Shown: one piece after another, positions 7,601-10,218 of the stretch
Numbering within the stretch: position 1 is the first letter of the stretch
Layout: each line of letters starts with the position of its first letter
Source: Arcanobacterium_A sp034173665
GTDB lineage: Bacteria; Actinomycetota; Actinomycetes; Actinomycetales; Actinomycetaceae
Assembly (NCBI GenBank): GCA_034173665.1
Contig: JAXFDG010000037.1
Coordinates: forward strand, 1-10,218
DNA: 10,218 bases
Reading direction: 5' to 3'
The notes under the pieces: model-generated
What the model was told of the DNA's origin: nothing
What the model saw: only the letters and a program-made list of their open reading frames with translations
Databases searched by the model: none
Program-made: the position numbers and the translations under genes

Positions 7601-9993
7601 TCAAATTCGAAAGTTCGATTAGTTGGGGTTACATCACCACCAACAACGGCAACACTTGAACGAGCACGAGTTCCGTTTTCAAAAACGATTTCGTTATTGC
7701 CCCACTTCATAATGTCAGAGCGCTGGAGGAACTTAACTGGAAGATTACGTTCCCAAACATTCTTAATGAACTTGTTGTAATCAACATGGCCAGTCCACCC
7801 CTCAAATTCAACAACATTAGCGTTGGAGAGAATTGGGTGCGGATTGAACACATCGCGGCGAGAATTATCGACGAAGCGGATAATCTTTGAGTTAATGCCC
7901 TTGTTCGTAGAACCGCCATACTTTTCGTCATTTGCCCAATGGGACCAAACAGAAATTTCTGGGAACTTATCAGCCCATTCAGTAGCGACCTTCCAGCCCT
8001 GCTTCTGTAGTTCTGTACCAAGACGTGCTGGTTCCCACCCATCTGGATAGTAGACGTCGAGATAGAGCCAATTTAAATTCTCTGGAACTTCATTCCGGAA
8101 TTGCTGGAAACGCTCAAGAACCTTACCGGTACCAAGATCTTTTGGACCATTGATGTAATATGACTGATTCATCCAACCCCAAGCTGCCTCTGGAGGCATC
8201 CGAAGAAGGTCTTCAGAAAAGTTATGCGACTCTGAATAAGATTCGGTTGCATTAACGTGCACACCAAAAGATGCGTTCCAGTTCTTTCCTTCATTAACCA
8301 GAATCTTTAAGTCGTCAAGACCACCAGCACGTTCATTATAGTGCCCACCATAATCCGGATGAGCAGAATCGTGACCTTCTGCCTGATATCCCTTCAACAT
8401 TACTTGCTGACCAAGATTATCGGTTGCGAGTGCAATTCTCTTGGTGTCGTCAAGAGTGCGTAAAAATGGATGAGTTGCTTGCGAAACAATATTGAACGGA
8501 ATACGTGTGATAACCGTATTTGCAACATCACTCATCCCGATACTTTCTGGACGAATCTCGCGTGTTGCAATAGCGCCATCCTCCCAATTCACAACCGAAT
8601 CACCATTTCGATCCAAAACTGGACGAACTTTAATAGTTGGCGCAGCATCATTACCAATTGCATTCGTTGCAGAAGAACCGCGCCAAACAAAATTACCCGG
8701 AGAAATAGCGGCAGTTACTGTGGTTCCACTGCGGGTTGCGCTGCGAATCCACTTTGCATTTGAACCACGATTTGATCCAGGGTAGCGAGTGGTATTGTCT
8801 TCAATTGCATTTGATTCCATACCGAAAGCAATATTTCGGGTGTATGGAATGGTCATGTAATAGGCAGCTTCTCCGGTTTGAAGTGCAGCGACGGCGTCAA
8901 AAGAATCGTTATTAACTCCGCGATTAACCCCAATAACTGCACCAGCTACTGTAGCTCCTGGATCAGATGACTTTAAGGTCACTAGATTTAAATTTGGGAA
9001 CACAACACGGTTAATGCTGTTGTCAGCATCAACCAAATTTTCTAACTTTAACTGCCAAGTGCCATCAACAACAGTGGCTACCGCATCAAAACTATCACCT
9101 GTTCCATTAACAGATATCGCCCAGCGTGCCGTATTTTCATTAGTTTTTACTGCCGGTGTAACAGTAACTGCCTTAACAACTTCATTAATTTTTATTGAAG
9201 TAAGGGCATTCCCAGTATTACCGGCTACGCTTTGACCGCCTAAATCCCAACGAATAACTTGCGGAAAGTTCTTATGCATTTGTACCGAAAGAGTTCCGTC
9301 AGTCAAAGTCAATGTGTTCTCTGCTGGAACTTCTGGATCAACTGGGGTTGGAACAACCGGCTGATCTGGGGTCTCTACTGCAACTGCAGTATAGGCATTA
9401 AATTCGGCTAGTGAAGCAACATTTTCAGGCGGAGAAACTGGGTCAGTTCCATTCTGGCCACCCCAAGAAGATGATTGCACAAACTTCACACAAGTCGCTG
9501 GTACTGGGGTTGGAAGTACAATCTCCCGAATAGCCGTTTTATTTGCAATTTCCCCATCAAATTCACCCGAAACCTGTGCCGTAAATGTGTCAGCAGCACA
9601 ATTAGCGTCGGTACTGGTAAAAAGTTGATATGCCCGAACACGCCCTGAACCATTTGAACTTAATCGTGGACTGAGGGCAATCTTCCCAAGATTTACTTCG
9701 GTATCAGAAATCTTTACCGTGAAATGATGCGGTGGTGGGACCACACCGGTTGCCCATGCTGTATGCCAAAAACTATTCGGGTCTCCGTCGAGAATTTTTT
9801 CTACCGGACCATTTGGCAATTCACCAGTTCGTTCTACTGAATTAACCTCAACGACGCGCATCGTTGACTGGTCTATTTTTGTGTATTCATAAGTGGTCTC
9901 GGCCGTTGCAGCAGTTATGCCACTGAACGGCACAAGCAATGCGGTCGAAAGACCGAGTGCGAGCGCACGTCTACGTGTGCGTGTTGACATCAT
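4657..9993 (-). CDS. Secreted, cell-wall-anchored GH101 endo-alpha-N-acetylgalactosaminidase
   Basis: Expected reaction: release of Gal-beta-1,3-GalNAc (core 1) from Ser/Thr of mucin-type glycoproteins at the cell surface (EC 3.2.1.97). Domains by residue: signal peptide 1-31 (ATA cleavage site); discoidin/CBM32-like domain about 45-205; Pro-rich linker; mutarotase-like beta-sandwich about 225-500; GH101 barrel about 500-790, with GYQAEGHDS, FGVHVNA, WLYLDVYY (nucleophile Asp646), VATEW (acid/base Glu672) and NLPVKFLQ; beta-sandwich to about 885; two jelly-roll, galactose-binding-like domains (about 886-1050 and 1063-1242); NEW3-like about 1250-1355; NPCBM about 1364-1508 (YLSDL, NGWGPVERD, GLGTHA, VGVDD); two Ig-like repeats (1516-1607 and 1626-1714); Pro-rich stalk; LALTG sorting signal. 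AAAGGGGG (10004-9997) is 3 nt from ATG 9993 but 6 nt from the adjacent ATG 9990, so translation may begin one codon later. No frameshift or internal stop is seen. Family is certain; exact glycan preference is inferred. Confidence 0.96.
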   Translation of the reverse strand: MMSTRTRRRALALGLSTALLVPFSGITAATAETTYEYTKIDQSTMRVVEVNSVERTGELPNGPVEKILDGDPNSFWHTAWATGVVPPPHHFTVKISDTEVNLGKIALSPRLSSNGSGRVRAYQLFTSTDANCAADTFTAQVSGEFDGEIANKTAIREIVLPTPVPATCVKFVQSSSWGGQNGTDPVSPPENVASLAEFNAYTAVAVETPDQPVVPTPVDPEVPAENTLTLTDGTLSVQMHKNFPQVIRWDLGGQSVAGNTGNALTSIKINEVVKAVTVTPAVKTNENTARWAISVNGTGDSFDAVATVVDGTWQLKLENLVDADNSINRVVFPNLNLVTLKSSDPGATVAGAVIGVNRGVNNDSFDAVAALQTGEAAYYMTIPYTRNIAFGMESNAIEDNTTRYPGSNRGSNAKWIRSATRSGTTVTAAISPGNFVWRGSSATNAIGNDAAPTIKVRPVLDRNGDSVVNWEDGAIATREIRPESIGMSDVANTVITRIPFNIVSQATHPFLRTLDDTKRIALATDNLGQQVMLKGYQAEGHDSAHPDYGGHYNERAGGLDDLKILVNEGKNWNASFGVHVNATESYSESHNFSEDLLRMPPEAAWGWMNQSYYINGPKDLGTGKVLERFQQFRNEVPENLNWLYLDVYYPDGWEPARLGTELQKQGWKVATEWADKFPEISVWSHWANDEKYGGSTNKGINSKIIRFVDNSRRDVFNPHPILSNANVVEFEGWTGHVDYNKFIKNVWERNLPVKFLQRSDIMKWGNNEIVFENGTRARSSVAVVGGDVTPTNRTFEFDGAIVYNGGKYLLPWTDGGTDRLYHWNPTGGVSRWQLTQAWRGQSSLKLYKLTDTGREEIGTVAVNNGWVDIQTEANTAYVLYPASSIPTPKAPNWGQGSMINDPGFFSGTLDAWNAAGNVSIEKSARANFQALIGEGEASLSQKLNAGNLPAGTWNASAWVEIDPLQSRDFTISVSGAGVAPAGLQTEIAGKPATVISTSRALNATASDEKLNTYFQRVRVTFTTTGGEVTLKLAAGTGSAPIRIDDVRLTKFVAASVPAGATNPIVFEDFENPDVGYWPFVTGKDNRGGDARTQLAERHEPYSQRGWYGKNQAGQVVAGGKLVDNVLDGKWSLQAHEENQGLILRTTTATVPFKAGHKYRISLDYQSGLADRYRFVTAFDQVADDQLRTTTLSAQNFGATTSTQKFTTEFTVGSCGAHWFGIEKIAGGYQADLTMDNILVEDLGESDVTPACAELQIAAERNVMAGKGTIVTTTIISAEDSAASDVKHSLEVPEGWTVVPLDLAPKAMDAKGTSVQRWIVTPPAEASGTATLVGNATYVVEGNTKVVTKQQNIDVLTEVFKNGDNYLSDLPFAGTPSNGWGPVERDQANGEQQQNDGPPIRIDNVQYEKGLGTHANSRAAFDLGGKCTSFRAIVGVDDAQPTRGSVQFVLEDGTGRVLAGPTPVLRATSPGYELTADITGVDRLVLRATNGGDNNGNDWASWGDAKVVCAVEQNDVAPSLEVSPESVKPGETYTVDLAGFTAEEATGDIIIRDGVTGKVLATVSPNEAGEASVEITVPADADAGTVQLVATRANGNYFLTASGEVIVTTENGEVTPPSGEETPGDSTPIAEIDKPKVYQGEKVVITGKNFPANVEVSGAIHSDPYGIGTRTTDANGTVTFEVTIPEDFPVGDHTAILTQVGTDPAVTASVDLEVLTRSAVPVDPPAPPLDAPDTQGETTAPAKTGKTELALTGAAIAVTTLVALGLLGGGAVLARRKED
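4660..4752 (-). other. LALTG cell-wall sorting signal of the GH101 protein
   Basis: Residues 1748-1778 show LALTG, then a hydrophobic segment (about 1753-1772), then the basic tail RRKED. This is a complete sortase substrate signal, with cleavage expected between Thr1751 and Gly1752. The LAxTG form, rather than LPxTG, is typical of class E sortase substrates in Actinobacteria. No sortase gene is in the window. Confidence 0.9.
7594..8496 (-). other. GH101 catalytic barrel
   Basis: Covers residues about 500-800. Asp646 (codon 8058-8056) is the expected nucleophile and Glu672 (7980-7978) the expected acid/base. The W605-x-W607 pair lies 41 and 39 residues before Asp646, close to the tryptophan pair described in the pneumococcal enzyme's active-site lid, so it likely serves the same purpose. 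The Asp-Glu spacing is 26, shorter than the roughly 32 of the characterised pneumococcal and bifidobacterial enzymes as I recall their numbering. Confidence 0.85.
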
Positions 9994-9996
9994 TGT

Positions 9997-10004
9997 CCCC
10001 CTTT
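9997..10004 (-). promoter_or_regulatory. Ribosome binding site of the GH101 gene
   Basis: AAAGGGGG on the minus strand is followed by ACA and then two consecutive ATG codons. Spacing is 3 nt to the first (9993) and 6 nt to the second (9990), favouring the second as the working start. Confidence 0.7.
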
Positions 10005-10023
10005 GTAGATAGGCACTATGACT

Positions 10024-10052
10024 AATTTAACAAAATCCATCACCGATGCAAA
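10024..10052 (-). promoter_or_regulatory. Candidate promoter of the GH101 gene
   Basis: On the minus strand TTTGCA (10052-10047, four of six to the -35 consensus) and TAAATT (10029-10024, four of six to the -10) are 17 bp apart. This would give a leader of about 25 nt containing the strong AAAGGGGG site. Matches are only moderate. Confidence 0.35.
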
Positions 10053-10064
10053 GACCAAATTTGT

Positions 10065-10099
10065 GCGGAAAAACGGAAAAGAACAGCAGTTTTATCCGC
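10065..10099. repeat. Near-perfect inverted repeat upstream of the GH101 gene
   Basis: GCGGAAAAAC (10065-10074) faces GTTTTATCCGC (10089-10099), complementary apart from one extra base in the right arm. It lies just upstream of the proposed GH101 -35 box, in the gap shared with the divergent gene at 10154, so it could be a regulator site. Evidence is positional only. Confidence 0.25.
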
Positions 10100-10141
10100 T
10101 TAGAATAAACGGTAAATTCCTAGTAAAAACAACCGCCGCCT

Positions 10142-10147
10142 TACAAT
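10142..10147 (+). promoter_or_regulatory. -10 box for a leaderless gene
   Basis: TACAAT (five of six to TATAAT) ends 6 nt before ATG 10154, so transcription would begin at or next to the start codon. No recognisable -35 box is at the right distance. Confidence 0.45.
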
Positions 10148-10153
10148 CTTTAT

Positions 10154-10218
10154 ATGAAAGCTTATGTTCCAGATTATGAATGGCTTTGGGATCCATCTAC
10201 TTTTGAAAACCTCGCAAA
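10154..10218 (+). CDS. Start of an unidentified protein, truncated by the window edge, probably leaderless
   Basis: Twenty-one codons are visible, beginning MKAYVPDYEWLWDPSTF, then running off the edge. An in-frame TAA at 10124-10126 and the lack of any ATG, GTG or TTG between it and 10154 make this the only possible start in the frame. There is no Shine-Dalgarno sequence (the preceding bases are pyrimidine- and C-rich), and a TACAAT box ends 6 nt upstream, the arrangement expected for a leaderless mRNA. The aromatic-rich N-terminus reads like a real protein, but I do not recognise the family. It is divergent from the GH101 gene. Confidence 0.5.
   Translation, partial: MKAYVPDYEWLWDPSTFENLA

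Noticed and set aside
10018..10182. Plus-strand frame of 54 codons starting ATG 10018
   Set aside because: It has no ribosome binding site, overlaps the better start at 10154 in another frame, covers the proposed GH101 promoter, and its product resembles no family I know.

Overview
The window looks like a chromosomal segment of a low-to-mid G+C actinobacterium, probably a mucosa-associated member of the Actinomycetaceae or a relative. This is inference. It rests on three things: the large surface protein has an LALTG-type cell-wall sorting signal and an Arg-rich signal peptide typical of that group; its domain set (GH101 with NEW3 and NPCBM modules) is common in host-glycan-degrading Actinobacteria; and one gene start at the right edge looks leaderless, which is frequent in Actinobacteria. 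Base composition looks AT-leaning by eye. Genus cannot be decided from the sequence alone.

Layout, left to right. (1) At 1-610 (minus) lies the N-terminal 203 codons of a class III PLP-dependent aminotransferase of the glutamate-1-semialdehyde aminomutase-like group, cut by the window edge. (2) A divergent promoter region of about 130 bp (611-740) carries a perfect 14-bp palindrome beside a good sigma-A-type promoter. (3) At 741-2336 (plus) is an FGGY-family carbohydrate kinase, followed with a 1-base stop/start overlap by a GtrA-like four-helix membrane protein (2336-2818). (4) A long perfect hairpin at 2861-2907 ends this pair and also the convergent gene on its right. (5) At 2934-3980 (minus) is an HSL-family alpha/beta hydrolase (esterase). 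(6) A 199-bp divergent gap (3981-4179) has a promoter with two overlapping inverted repeats, read into a small GlsB/YeaQ/YmgE-type membrane protein (4180-4443, plus). (7) A second bidirectional terminator lies at 4573-4621. (8) At 4657-9993 (minus) is a 1778-residue secreted, wall-anchored GH101 endo-alpha-N-acetylgalactosaminidase, which takes up half the window. (9) At 10154 a plus-strand gene begins, apparently leaderless, and runs off the right edge.

How the parts may work together. The GH101 enzyme is the best-supported function: it should release Gal-beta-1,3-GalNAc (core-1) disaccharide from mucin-type O-glycans at the cell surface. Nothing else here is clearly part of a disaccharide uptake or catabolism operon (no ABC transporter, no GNB/LNB phosphorylase), so the other genes are probably functionally separate. 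The aminotransferase / FGGY kinase / GtrA group is the least explained: a divergent, jointly controlled set whose substrates cannot be read from the sequence. I see no mobile element, CRISPR array, tRNA, rRNA or phage gene, and no convincing wholly new system. The most useful leads are that divergent kinase/aminotransferase locus and the shortened catalytic loop of the GH101 enzyme.
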